Assembly: GCF_029168945.1 (NCBI RefSeq)
Contig: NC_083602.1
Location: 46,189,442-46,253,441 of the forward strand
Reading direction: 5' to 3'
Length of the DNA stretch: 64,000 nt
From: Cannabis sativa
Taxonomy: Eukaryota; Streptophyta; Magnoliopsida; Rosales; Cannabaceae
A program made the translations under genes and the position numbers. Below, one piece after another: positions 23,123 through 34,864 of the stretch. Below the pieces are notes generated by a model. The model had not been told where the DNA came from and ran no database searches. It saw only the letters and a program-made list of their open reading frames with translations. Each line of letters starts with the position of its first letter. Position 1 is the first letter of the stretch.

Positions 23123-25028
23123 TGTTGGATTATTTATTTTACCAGGATCTTAGATCTACTCACAAGTATGTTGTTTAAACACCCTAAATATGAACTCTCT
23201 AGAACGATAAATTAAGCACATATAAAGTTAAGAAAACCTTACATTGATGCAGCAGAATTAATGTCTCCTTCCACTCAGATCTCTAACCCTCGAATCCTTT
23301 CTGTAGCAGAGTATAATCAAGATCTGAGCCCGAATGTCCTTCTTCAAGTTTGATCCTCCACAGTCTTCCAATCTATGATTGAGTTACTGCTTGCTGTGTG
23401 TGGGCACTCACTCTTTCACTAGGGTCACGAAATTGATGAAGGGAAAAGAGAGGGATGATTTCGCCCAGGTATAGAAAGTGGGGAAGGCTCAGTTTTTCTA
23501 AAGAGAGAAATTTCTGTCAGATTACTAATGAAAGCATGTGAAAGCATGTTTTGTGACTGAGCCATCACTTTCTATTTATAGGCAACTACTAGGTTTAGGT
23601 TAGGAATTATTTGGCATTAAAATAATGAAAATACTAATTTGAAATCCCACATTAAGTGGCCGGCCATGGTGTTGTATTGGGCCTCACTTGATTTTGCAGT
23701 TTTATCAAATTTTATCTCTATTTTCTCAAAAACGCCAATTTTCCAATTCTAACCTTTTAAATGCCAAAACTAATTATTTAATAACTAAAATAGATTATTA
23801 AATAATATTGTCATTTAATTTAATTATTAACTAGACATATAAAGTCCATTAATAAATAAATAAACCTAGAAACTCTTTTCTTTACAATTTCACACCTGCT
23901 TAGTGAAAATTCATAAAATTAGACATAGTCTAACTTTAGAATTATAATTGATCAATCACGAATCAATTAATGAGTCTTACAAGCAGAATGTTCTCAACTA
24001 GAATGGGGACCATGGATCTATATGCTGAGCTTCTAATAAGTGAACCAAATTTACCAAGTAAATTCCTACTTATTAATTCTTCGTTGAATCCACTCTTAGA
24101 ACTTAGAATTGCACTCTCAGACTTATATAGAACATATTGTATGTTCCACGATATCAATATGCTATCTCATTTAACCATTGTTATAATCTTATTGTGATTT
24201 AAAGATCCTCTATATAGATGATCTACATCGAGATGGGATTTCTTTACCGTTCTCACCCCTCAATGTATTTTGCCCCTTAAAACACTTAGCTACCTGTAAA
24301 TGGTGTTTAGTGATCTAATAATTAGTCAGTTAAACAAGAGCTCATCCATTTACTTCTATTTTCTAAGCTCGAAGGGAATCATCACTTGACTTCTATACAC
24401 CAGTAGAAGCTATAGATTCCATATTTATGTTCAGCACTCCCACTCAATCATACTATCATGTTCCCAAAATATACGTATCACCCTGACCCAAAAGTAGGCT
24501 TAACTAATAAATCAAAGAACACGAATAGCACTCCTGAGTTGAGCCTAAGCATATCAAGATTTAGATTCTTTTAATCTTAAGATCAACTACTGATATTGAC
24601 TTGGAAAGATATGTATAACGGTAAGTTTGTAATATCTTAACTTAGTTGCAATATCGGTCCAGTCCAATGTATACTCCATACATTCGAAACTAGTATACTT
24701 TACTAATGTCCTGGAAAGAACATAACACTTACTCCAAGTGTAAGTACACATCATCCCTGATTATCACATTAGTGTAAATCCAAAACACTGATGAAACAGG
24801 GACTTAGTCTTTTGATTCATATGATCACAATCACATTCCACTGTGTTGACGATATGTAATTGTGAATAAACATATGATCTGGATTTAACTGATTTTGTGT
24901 GTGTGAATGTAATAAACATATTAAACCATGAGCATCTAAAATTCATGCAAACATAAATCACTTCAAATTTCTTATATTGATAACTAATCAGATTGTAAAG
25001 AGTTTTATTTAGGGCATAAAACCCAACA
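23123..25028 (-). mobile_element. Solo copia-type LTR
   Basis: This is a complete LTR, reading TGTTGGATTATTTA on the + strand at the left and ...AAACCCAACA at the right, with no internal region. It is flanked by the duplication GAACT (23118-23122 and 25029-25033). A minus-strand TATA box is at 23573-23580. Such a solo LTR is the usual product of recombination between the two LTRs of one element. Confidence 0.93.
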
Positions 25029-25535
25029 GAACTGAGTACGGGTGATGCCCGTGCCATCCACAATGAAGTACTCATCAACAAAACGCCCAATTTTGCTAAT
25101 GGGCGAATTCCCAATGCCCGTCAACCACTTGAAGTCTGGTTGAGAGAAATAGAAGTACTCCGACCTGCCTTGCTTAGGGTTGGAATTCAAATCAAAGAAC
25201 CAGCTAACTTCGTGGGGAGACAGCATATCCCACTTCTGGGAGGTGTAAAGGACAAAGAGGGCAGATAGATATTTAATGCCCTTGGGAGTGAACTGGGCGG
25301 GGGAGAGGCCAAAGAAGTCCGCCACATTCTTAAAGTATTGGTGCAAAGGCATCAATGCCCCTTGTTGGGCATGAGCACCCGACCAAGCGCACATTCCCTT
25401 TCTAGGGTTTGTGGCACGATTATTGTGGGCGGGAGTGTAGCAGTCCAATCCGTTCAGGTAGCCACCCTGGTCGAGAGTCCGCAGGCGCACCTTAGTAACC
25501 CTGGACGGAGGGCTTACCCACCTGGCGCCCAAGGC
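25029..25535 (-). pseudogene. Tat A antisense gene, N-proximal piece (PF04195-like domain)
   Basis: On the minus strand this encodes MGARWVSPPSRVTKVRLR, then HQYFKNVADFFGLSPAQFT and YLSALFVLYTSQKWDMLSP, the same domain as exon 1 in Tat B (DYFVNFLVFVGLAPYN) and Tat D. The frame is open through to the GAACT duplication. Everything upstream of GARWVSP was lost when the LTR at 25536 arrived and the neighbouring DNA was deleted. This is the least damaged copy of the domain in the window. Function is unknown. Confidence 0.78.
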
Positions 25536-26965
25536 TGTTGGGTTTTATGCCCTAAATAAAACTCATTTCAATATAATCAGATTTGCTTATTAATATAGAT
25601 TAGAAATAACATTTAATGTTGCATGGTTCACATGATTTATTTCATGATTATATGTACATAATGTATAAATTCATCTGAAACCCTTTTCACATACTTGATC
25701 CTGTTTATTGTGCCGTCAACACATTGGAAAGTAAACATGACTATGTGAATAAAGTTTCCTAGATTTATCAGACACAGGGTTTTACTGATAAGATAATCTA
25801 CAACAAGAGTTTACTTGTATTTAGAGAAATACTATGTTCTTTCCAGAACATTGGTTAAAGTAAAGCTTAGGTTGGATGCATGGAGTATGCATCGGAAGGG
25901 ACCGATATTGAACTTTGACTTAGATTTATTAAACTTACCGTAATATCTATTCAAGTCAATATCGCCTAGTTGATCCTAGATCAAATGATCTTAATCCTGA
26001 TATGATTAGGCTCAATCTCGAGAGGCTATTTGTTTTCTTTGATTTGTTAGTTAAGCCTACTTTTAGGTCAGGGTGATACGTACATTTTGGGAACACGGTA
26101 GTGCAATTGAGTGGGATCGCTAGCATAAACATGGAATCTATAGCTTCTATCTGGCGAATAGTAAGCAAAGGATGATCTCATTCGAGCTTGACCAAATGAA
26201 CATAAATGGTGGAGTACTCATTTCACATTAGCTGAAATATCATTTATACGGGGTCAAGTGTTTTAAGGAATAAATACATTGTAGGGTGTAACGGTAATTT
26301 AATCCCTTTACAGTGTAGATCATTCATATAGAGGATCATTGATCACATTAGGATTATAACAATGGATAACTAATGATGTGTCTATATGGTGGAACATATA
26401 GAGCATTCTATATACTGAGAGTGCAATTCTAAGTTCTATGCGTGGATTCAACGAAGAATTAATAAGTTAGTGAATTTTAGTGCTAAATTCTTGATCTACT
26501 TATTGGAAGCTCGGTTATATAGACCCATGGTCCCCCCACTAGTTGAGATAATATTGCTTGTAAGACTCATGTAATTGGTTTTGATTAATCAATTATAATT
26601 CTCAAATTAGACTATGTGTATTTGTGAATTTTTCACTAAGTAAGGGCGAAATTGTAAAGAAAGAGTTTTAGGGGCATATTTGTTAATTAGGATACTTTGT
26701 ATGGTTCAATTAATAAATATGATAAATGACAATATTATTTAATAATTATTTATAGCTATTAAATAGTTAGAATTGGCATTTAAATGGTTGAATTAGAAAA
26801 TTGGCGTTTTTGAGAAAATAAGATGCAGAAAAGATAAAACTGCAAAATTGCAAAAAGTGAGGCCCAAATCAACTTGTATAGGGCCAGCCACTTTTGTAGA
26901 AAATTTAAACTGATTTTTTCATTATTTTAATGCCAAATAATTCAAACCTAACCCTAGTGGAATGC
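25536..26965 (+). repeat. Partial copia-type LTR, + orientation
   Basis: It starts TGTTGGGTTTTATGCCC directly after AAGGC of the Tat A antisense gene and runs about 1430 bases, losing its last 450 or so bases at a junction near 26965. Its internal sequence (cacatacttgatcctgtttatt) matches the LTR subfamily of element G. Confidence 0.85.
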
Positions 26966-28326
26966 TATACAAAGTGGGTGACCATATATGGATAATGGGC
27001 CTCACTTTTCAATTTTGACATTTTGTCATTTCTCAATCCCATTTTTTCAAAAAATGCCAATTTTCTAATTCAACCATTTAAATGCCAATTCTAATTATTT
27101 AATAACTAAAAATTAATTATTAAATAATATTGTCATTTAATATATTTATTAATTAGACATATAAAGTCTCATAATTAATAAATAAACTTAGAATCTCCTT
27201 TCTTTACAATTTCGCCCTTGCTTAGTGAAAATTCATAAAGTAGAAATAGTCTAACTTTAGAATTATAATTGATTAATTAAAATCAATTAACTGAGTCTTA
27301 CAAGCACTATGGTCTCAACTAGTATGGGGACCATGGGCCTATATAATCGAGCTTCCAATAAGTCGAACCGAATTTACCAAGTAAATTCCCTCACTTATTA
27401 ATACCTTATTGAATCCACACTTAGAACTTGGAATTGCACTCTCAGTCATATAGAACGCTCTATATGTTCCACGATGTAGATACGCTATTAGTTATCCATT
27501 GTTATAATCCTAATTTGATCAATGACCCTCTAATAGATGATCTACATTGAATAGGAACTGAATTACCGTTACACCTTCAATGTATTTTATCCTTAAAACA
27601 TTTAGCTCCGTATAAATGATATTTCAGCAAAGTGAAATGAGATCTCCACCATTTATCTCTGTTTAGCCAAGCTCGAAGGATATCATCGTTTCACTTCTAA
27701 ATTCCTATAGAAGTTATAGACTCCATATTTATATTAGCGCTCCCACTTAATTATACTATCATGTTCCCAAAATGTACTTATCACCCTGACCCAAAAGTAG
27801 GCTTAACTAACAAATCAAAGAACATGTATAATACTAGTGAGATCAAACCTAACCATATCAGGATTAAGATCATTTGATCTAGGATCAACAGGTGATATTG
27901 AATTGAATAGATATTACGGTAAATTTTAACAAATCTAATCAAAGTTCAATATCAGTCCCTTCCGATGTATACTCCATACATCCGATATTGGTAAACTTTG
28001 CCAATGGCCTAGAAAGGACATAACACTTATCCAAGGTGTAAGAATACCTATCGCTGATTATCATGCCAGTCTAAATCTAGTGAACTGACAAATAAGGGAA
28101 TAAACTTTCGAACATATAATTAAGATTATATTCCACTGTGCTGACAACACTATAATCATTAACAAATTCATATGTTTTGGACTTAAATAGAATTCATACA
28201 TTATATATATATGATCATGAAATAAATCATGTGAACCATGCAACATAAAATGTTATTTATGATCTTTATTAATAAGTAAATCTGATTATATTGAAATGAG
28301 TTTTATTTAGGGCACAAAACCCAACA
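26966..28326 (-). repeat. Partial copia-type LTR, - orientation
   Basis: This is an LTR in the opposite direction, whose TG end is at 28326 (...GGCACAAAACCCAACA on the + strand). It lacks its last part. Its sequence around 28100 (cgaacatataattaagattata) matches the subfamily of the solo LTR at 34865-37102, not that of its partner at 25536. Confidence 0.85.
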
Positions 28327-28657
28327 AATACTTCCTCTCCAAGCTCATAGCCCTATAAATAGTGACACATGCTCACTGGGCAAAAGGTCGAGAGATTTTA
28401 CCCTAGAGATATTATCTATGAATTCATATTCAGAGATATTATTGTAAGAGCTCTGAGAAGAGGAATCTTTCTCCTTGTTCTTAAGTCAATACAAATAACA
28501 AGGATTAGGCTATTATCGAACGGCTCGGGGCTGAACCTCTATAAAATTCTTGTGTCTTTACATTGCTTTACTATATATCAATTGCTATAAATTACTTAGC
28601 ACTTACTAAATAAGACTCACTGCCGTTGGCTAAAAGCAAGGTCAACAAATCTCAATA
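28327..28657 (+). repeat. Tat A 3' LTR, remaining 3' part
   Basis: The sequence ends gttggctaaaagcaaggtcaaca at 28657. It matches the reverse complement of the Tat C and Tat D LTRs (30189-30830, 31878-32501). It keeps a TATAAAT element near 28352-28358. The 5' part is replaced by the inverted LTR pair. Orientation agrees with the minus-strand antisense gene to its left. Confidence 0.82.
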
Positions 28658-30188
28658 CCTTGATGTCCAGATCAAGTGTAGTATGTAGTATTATCTTTGT
28701 AATTGGATCTGACAGGTTGTATTCAATACACCCGTTTTCACCATTACATCTCCTTCGTCACAAAATCATTGATATTGTGAAAATCCTTTCTATATATTTA
28801 CTCCTCTTAGGGTATTAGATTATTTACAGTTTGGTAATTATACATGTGTTATCAGAAATAACACTAGTAGTTAATCCGTGACTGGAATAACGCTAAAAAA
28901 TTGTATAATAGTTTCCATAGGTTGAATAATTATCTAGTAGCCTTCTGGGCTACTTAAAAATTCAGTCTCACTGGTAGAGTTAGAGACTTTAGATAGCTTT
29001 TTACACTTCTCCAAAAATCACTGCTCCACCGCTAGAGTAATCACCATCTCATAAGTAGATTTTTTTGGCATTAATGCAAGTCTAGAAACATAATTTTGGG
29101 TAGTCTAAGAGTATTAAAATACCACCCTTATCGACTAACATATAGTTCCTCTTTCGATCTTAAGATTTTTCTAATTGTCTTCCAATGTTCCTTTCTTCGA
29201 TTAAACTAATACTTACTCATAACTCCCACTCAATAGTAGGTGTTTGGTCAGCATACGTGAGACCTCTCACTATTGATGCTTAAGGAATTCTTTTCATGAC
29301 TTTCATCTTTTCTAGAATATTTGAAATTGTTCCTTAGATAAGCTATATAACTAGGAGCCAAAAGACTTCCTTTAGAGTTAGCCATTAGAAAATGCTCCAA
29401 CATCTTAATAAAGTAATTTTCTTCCACTTGAGTAAATAAATTACTAGGTATACAACAAGGCATAAGTTTAGATAATCTAAAACTTATGATACTAAGATCG
29501 AAAGTTTTGTTAAGTCCATTGAATAGACTTATTATTAAAATTTGCCTTCTTGTTCATGTAATACATAACATTTAGTTACTCCATACGAATGGTTTTAACC
29601 ATAGTTTTCTTTGCTTTGATACTTAGTTCCTTATTCTGACTATCCATTGCCTGTTTAAAGTAACAATGAATTTCAATCACAAGTATCTTCCAAGTCATAA
29701 TAGGGTGGGTTCCTTAAACCCACTACGATGAGGTACCATGACTTTTTGTCTTGGAATATTAATGGTATTAAACTCAATGAATGTATCAATACAATGGAGG
29801 CAGTGGGACCATCTTATGTAGAATAAGATGATAGAACACTTTTGGAATTGAAATAAGAAAAATATCTCCTCTACTTTGCTACTTTGTTTTAACTTTAGTC
29901 ATATTCTTAAAAAAAGTAGTATTTGTTGAAACAAAACACTTTCTTATCTTAATGACCATAGGGTGGTCCACCCCTAATCACTTTAGAATAGCTATCAAAC
30001 ATGCAAATTTAAGTTAACAGTTCTAGATTTCTTAAGTTCATGATTAGGGCATCCATGAATCTATACTTAGCATTTCTCTAGAGGGACTCAGGCAGCTACT
30101 AGTAACTAATCATAGACCTTTCATTTTCATCAATATGCAATCCAAATTTCTGGGGAGGTAAGTTGGGATACAATTGAAAATTCAACTT
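28658..30188 (-). pseudogene. Vestigial copia pol fragment
   Basis: This has no open frame, but it aligns by eye from end to end with 54690-56235 of element G (e.g. tcaatacctt..gatcaagtgtagta, taacactagtagttaa). It is also a decayed relative of the RNase H/RT part of element F near 51080-51390. Tat A ends at its left border and Tat C begins at its right border, so it is older than both. Confidence 0.7.
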
Positions 30189-30846
30189 TGTTGACCTCGC
30201 TTTTAGCCAACGACAAAAAGTCTATTTTATAAGCGATAAATGATTTATAATAGCAATAACATGATAAAGCAATAAAAACACACAGGTATTTTATAAAGGT
30301 TTAACCTGAAGCAGTTCGGTAATAGCCTAATCCTCATTACTTGTATTGACTTAAGATCAAGGAGAAAGATTCCTTTTCTTATAGCTCTTACAATAGTATC
30401 TCTGAATATATAATTCTTAGATAATATATTTAGGGTATAGTCTTAGCTCAACTGCTTTTTGACCGATCTCTTGCCCAGTGAATATGCATCACTATTTATA
30501 GGGCTAGTAAGCATGGGGAGGAAGAGTTTCCCCTCTCGTTACAATGCGTATAAATAGAAAGATCGTGGGATCAATGCTGAATGTAAGGATCGTGGGATTG
30601 ACGCTGAATACACTGATAGAAGGATCGTGTGTATGCCATATCCATGTAAATTGATCCCTGAGTTATAGGGATTGTGTTTGGCCATTCTATGCGGATTAGT
30701 GAATACTTTGCTCTGGGCATGCCAGTGAGGCATCCTGCTCGGACTGTGCTTCCCTAGCATATGTTCCAAGTAGAGTCCACGGGTCACCATTCATGTGATG
30801 CCACATCAGAGTGCAAAAATTGGGATAACATTTCCCCCCAAGTCTG
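30189..30846 (-). mobile_element. Tat C 3' LTR plus polypurine tract
   Basis: The LTR is 30189-30830 (642 bp; + strand TGTTGACCTCGC to GGGATAACA). The minus-strand polypurine tract cagacttggggggaaa is at 30831-30846. A TATA box (minus) lies near 30491-30498. Only 16 bases of internal sequence remain before the next LTR begins at 30847. Confidence 0.85.
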
Positions 30847-31430
30847 TGTTGGAAATTATTTTACCAGGATCTTAGATCTACTCACAAGTATGTTGATTAG
30901 CACCCTAAATATGAACTTCTAAAACGATTATAAAATTAAACACATATAAAGTATGAGAAACCTTACATTGGGTGCAGCGGAATAATATGTCTCCTTCCGT
31001 TCAGATCTCTAACCCCTGTATCCTTTCTGTCACAGAGTATTATCAAGATCTGAACCTTGATCTCTTTCTCTCCTTCCTTTAATGCTGAATCTCCTTCTTG
31101 TTGAATGTCTTTCTTCACGATCTTCCTCACTATGATTGAGGTACTACTTGCTGTGTGTGGGCACTACTCTATCACTAAGAGGTTCGAAAATATTCAAGGA
31201 AGAAGAAGAGGTGAAGGTGGCGGCTAGCTATAGAGAGAGAAGGCTCATGTTTTTCTCTGAAGGAAACAAGATGTGAAAGTCTATTTTTCCTGAAGCCAAC
31301 ACTATCTATTTATAGCATGCCACATAGGGTTAGGTTTGAATTATTTTTCATTAAAATAATGAAAATATCAGATGATAAACCCTACAAAGGTGGCCGGCCA
31401 TGGCATATTGGATTTGGGCCTACCAATTTT
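30847..31430 (-). repeat. Truncated copia-type LTR (E)
   Basis: It starts TGTTGGAAATTATTTTACC on the + strand and matches other minus-oriented LTRs for about 580 bases, including the tctatttatagcatg TATA region, up to ggtggccggccatgg. It then leaves the family consensus. Confidence 0.8.
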
Positions 31431-31877
31431 AAATTTAAAAATATTATGGCTAGAATATTTATAAAAATATCTAAGTTAATTTCAAAATTTATTAATGATT
31501 TAATTTATCTTATAAGATAATTTTAATATAATATTTCAAATTAAAAGGATAAATTTATCTTTTAATTTAAAATATGGCTAATATTAAAATATCTGATCTT
31601 ATAATTAAATAATATATAAGTATTAAAGAAATTAACAAATTTTTAAAATCTAACCATAATTAAAAAATAAAATAATCAATTTTTAAATTTAAATCTCAAA
31701 ATATCAAAGAATTAATACTAATCTATTAACGTTAAATATTATTAATTTAAAATGCATATTTAAGTTTTAATATATTAAAAATAATATTTTATTTTGATTT
31801 TTAGTATTTAAAATTGGGAAAATTTGGAAAACTTGAAAAAATCCCACAAAATTCAAATTTTAGGTGCAAGTGCACCT
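31431..31877. other. A+T-rich segment ending in a hairpin
   Basis: It is mostly A and T, with no coding content. It ends in aggtgca-ag-tgcacct (31862-31877), a perfect 7-base inverted repeat, exactly where Tat D begins. The composition and the terminal hairpin recall the leader of the non-autonomous family read on the minus strand (compare 60000-60720), so it may be a leader remnant. Confidence 0.35.
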
Positions 31878-32501
31878 TGTTGACCTCGCTTTTAGCCAAC
31901 GACAATGAGTCTAATTTGTAAGCGACAAGTAGTATAATACGAGTGTAATATAATATAGCAAATAAAGACACAAGAATTTTATAGAGGTTCAGCCCCGAGC
32001 AAGTAATAGCCTAATTCTCGTAGCTTGTATTGACTTAAGAATAAAAAGAATAGTTCCTTTTCTTAGAGCTCTTACAATAGTGTCTCTGAATATCAATTCT
32101 TAGACAAGTTTTTCGACCCTTTGCCAAGTGAGTATGAATCACTATTTATAGGGCTATAAGCTTGGGAGGGGAGTATTTCCCTTCTGGTTACAATTGATAT
32201 AAGTAGAAAGATTGCATAGTAAATACAGAATACACTAATCGTGGGATTCGGACAGCTCGCCATATCTCTGTGATCTGATCCAAAAGTTATAGGGATTTCT
32301 TCAGTGACTCACGATGCGAAAGCTAAATTTGCTAACTACAGGCGTGCTGCGCGGATTGCTCACTGCCTGGCTAAGAGGACTTCGTCTGAACGAATGAATG
32401 TGGTGTCCTGTTCGGCATATTTCTTGCGAGCAGGTACATACGGTTGATTCCACGTGTCACTATCATGCGATGCCACGTCAGAGTGCAAAAATTGGGTAAC
32501 A
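31878..32501 (-). repeat. Tat D 3' LTR
   Basis: It spans 624 bp, with + strand TGTTGACCTCGCTTTTAGCC to TTGGGTAACA. A minus-strand TATA box is in cactatttatagggc near 32140-32154. It is similar to the surviving part of the 5' LTR at 47928-48214. Confidence 0.9.
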
Positions 32502-32516
32502 TTTACCCCCAAGTCT
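32502..32516 (-). other. Polypurine tract of Tat D
   Basis: On the minus strand agacttgggggtaaa abuts the 3' LTR. The core matches Tat B. Confidence 0.82.
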
Positions 32517-33331
32517 GTAAGGGACTTCTGAAGTTGCGTGTAGACTTCATCCGAGCAGTTTTTGCCTTTGGATGGGTGACATGTGTCAGGCGCATCTGTT
32601 CGCGATTTGATGTGAGGCTGACTAGGCGTCTCTTCAGTTTTCGACTAATAAATGCTCTAACGCAATAAATGCTTTAAACCTAATTTTCTCTCACCACGTT
32701 TGACGATTACACTTGATTATGTTTGATTTTCAATATTTGCTTTTAGGGGTAACCAAAGCATCTAAGGCTTTTGAAATGATTACCCTTTTCGTTCTTCTAC
32801 CTATAAATATGACTGAGCATTGTTCACAAATTCATTTTTACCAACTCCTCCATTAAGCAAGCTCAGAGCAAAAAGACAGGTTTTCACTTCAAGTCTGCCG
32901 TGAAATTTTCACAAGAACCATCCAAGCAAATTTGCTTAGAGTGAATCCAAACGTCGATCAGTGAGGAAGTTTCCAATTCCTTCTCCATTTACTTTGCACA
33001 TTTAGTTTCTAAGTGCGTTCTTAACTTTGCTGTAGAAGATATGTAGAAAACCCTAGGTTAAGAAACTTTGTGATTTTTCTTTACAATGATTTGTGCGACT
33101 TCATGATTCATGACACTTGCCTTTTGATTGCACAATTTCTGTCTTTCACCTTGCTTATTCAAAGCTTCGTGAAATTTTGCCCTAAATCCTAAAAATTTCA
33201 AACTTTTGGTTTTTAACTTATCGTCAAATATTTCCATTCTTTAATCTGTTGAGTACTCCTGGTCGGCATATTTTCCAGTTTATTGTTCGATATCCCGACC
33301 AAACACTCATCTCGTGTATTGTCTTTTGTAG
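32517..33331 (+). other. Upstream region of the Tat D antisense gene
   Basis: This is the spacer, promoter and probable 5' untranslated region. Just before the coding start the sequence tattgtcttttgtag looks like an intron acceptor, so the untranslated leader may be spliced. No other coding sequence is supported. Confidence 0.45.
32802..32808 (+). promoter_or_regulatory. Candidate TATA box of the Tat D antisense gene
   Basis: The sequence ctacctataaatatgactg lies about 530 bases upstream of the first ATG of the antisense gene and matches the plant TATA consensus. A corresponding element is found in Tat B on the minus strand at 14896-14903. Confidence 0.55.
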
Positions 33332-34864
33332 ATGAACCCTGGTGAGTTTTGGGGAAGCGAACACCGAATTGACCAGGATTTGCTTCAACTTTTGTACGAG
33401 GATAACCCTCGTCTTTGTTCCAGTTTTCCCTCTTCAAGCGACGGACATTCCAACTTAATCTTCATGTCCAGCCACAAGATGATGGCTCGAACAAAATAGA
33501 CAATGCGTAAGGTCAACGCGACTGACCCTCACGTGGCCCAGCATGCTACTTTACCCAACGCCGAACAGGATCCGCCCATCCAAGAGGAGGGGGATCATGA
33601 AGGGGACGTTAAAGTCCAAGAGATAGAGGAACAGGGCGATGTCCGTCCTGGCAGCCCTTTCGAGGCGGAGGAAGAGGAGGAAGCTGCACCTCCAAATTTT
33701 GGGGGATATAACGAGGCTGGGGAGCCAGTAGATACGGACGACGATGTCCTGGTTGAAGGAGTGGACTACGTCACTGAGGAGCTTACTGCTACAGTTCCTC
33801 ATAAGAGGCAAGGTGCCTTGGGTGCCAGGTGGGTGAGCCCTCCGTCCAAGGTCACTTAGGCACGCCTAAGGGATCTAGACCAGTCCGGCGACTTGGGCGA
33901 GCTGGAATGTTATGTTCCTACCTCAAACAACCGAGCCACAAACCTGAAGAAGGGGATGTGTGCCTGGTAAGGTGCTCATTCCAAACAAGGAGATGTTATG
34001 TTCTTCCGTCTCTGTCTGACCCAGTTTACTCCCAAGGGCCTCAAGTATATGTATGCCCTGATCGACATACTTCTATTTTTCTTAGCCAAATTTCAAGTGG
34101 TTGACAGGCACTGAGGACAAGGCTGTGAGCAAAATTGGGAATTTGTTGACGAGTATTACATGGTGGATGGCATGGGCACCACCTATACTCAGTTCCAGCA
34201 GATCCCTATATATTACCGTCCACCCTTCACGCTAGCTCTTAGGGATAGAGCTCAAAGGATCACTCAGCTGCCGAATGATGCCCGAAATATCACATTGTTG
34301 ATCTCGAAAGCCAACTTCGTGGAGTACGGGCTTTATCCAAAGGATTTCATTCCCCAGCCTGTGAAGGAGACGAAGAGGAAATCCAGTGCTGGTCGGGCTG
34401 AGGGAGCTCATCAGGAGAATGAATCCATTCAACTGAAACGTGAAGCTAAGTTTAAGGGAGGTGCGGGAGCCAAGCAATATGCACAGGTGCATTTTGAGCA
34501 GGAAGATGAGGTTGAGGAAGAGCAGGAAACTCCGCTCAAAAGTAAGAAAAAAAACTTTCGACTGAGCACAAGGCTATCAAACATACGATTCAGATCAAGG
34601 AGCCTAGTTCACCTGCTAGGTCGTCCACTCTTGTAGTAGGAAAGGGGAAAGCTGTCCTGAAGGAGCGAGAAGACTCGTCAGATGATGATGCCCCATCAGG
34701 TCTTGCCTGGGGAGAGGCTTCTGCCGATGTGCAAGATACTCCATCTTGCCTTTAACATTCCTGATTATTATGCTTTCATATTTCTCATGGTTTTTCCTAA
34801 CCATGTTGCTTTTCATTTTGTACAGACATGTCTCAGAAAATGCTCGAAGCTTTGAAGAAGAGAG
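33332..34864 (+). pseudogene. Tat D antisense gene, first part (PF04195-like domain)
   Basis: The chosen start is ATG 33332 (MNPGEFWGSEHRID), because the frame runs from it, through one TAG near 33497, into MRKVNATDPH at 33503. The segment to about 33830 is acidic. The conserved part begins GARWVSPPSKVT and continues, after a TAG at 33857 and at least one frame change, through a decayed domain (TQFTPKGLKYMYALIDILLFF) to YGLYPKDFIPQ at about 34330. From about 34740 to 34825 comes a probable intron ending TTTTGTACAG; the next exon starts at 34826 (DMSQKMLEALKKR) and is cut at 34864 by a solo LTR. It is transcribed opposite to pol, and is homologous to the Tat A and Tat B genes. Confidence 0.75.

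Noticed and set aside
25536..28326. Foldback transposon or MITE
   Set aside because: The arms are recognisable LTR starts of two different subfamilies and the flanks show no shared target duplication.
28369..28590. Frame of 73 codons near 28.4 kb as a small gene
   Set aside because: It sits within the Tat A LTR remnant and matches the Tat C and Tat D LTRs.
31317..31520. Frame of 67 codons near 31.4 kb
   Set aside because: It crosses from LTR into A+T-rich DNA with strongly biased K/I/F content and no recognisable motif.
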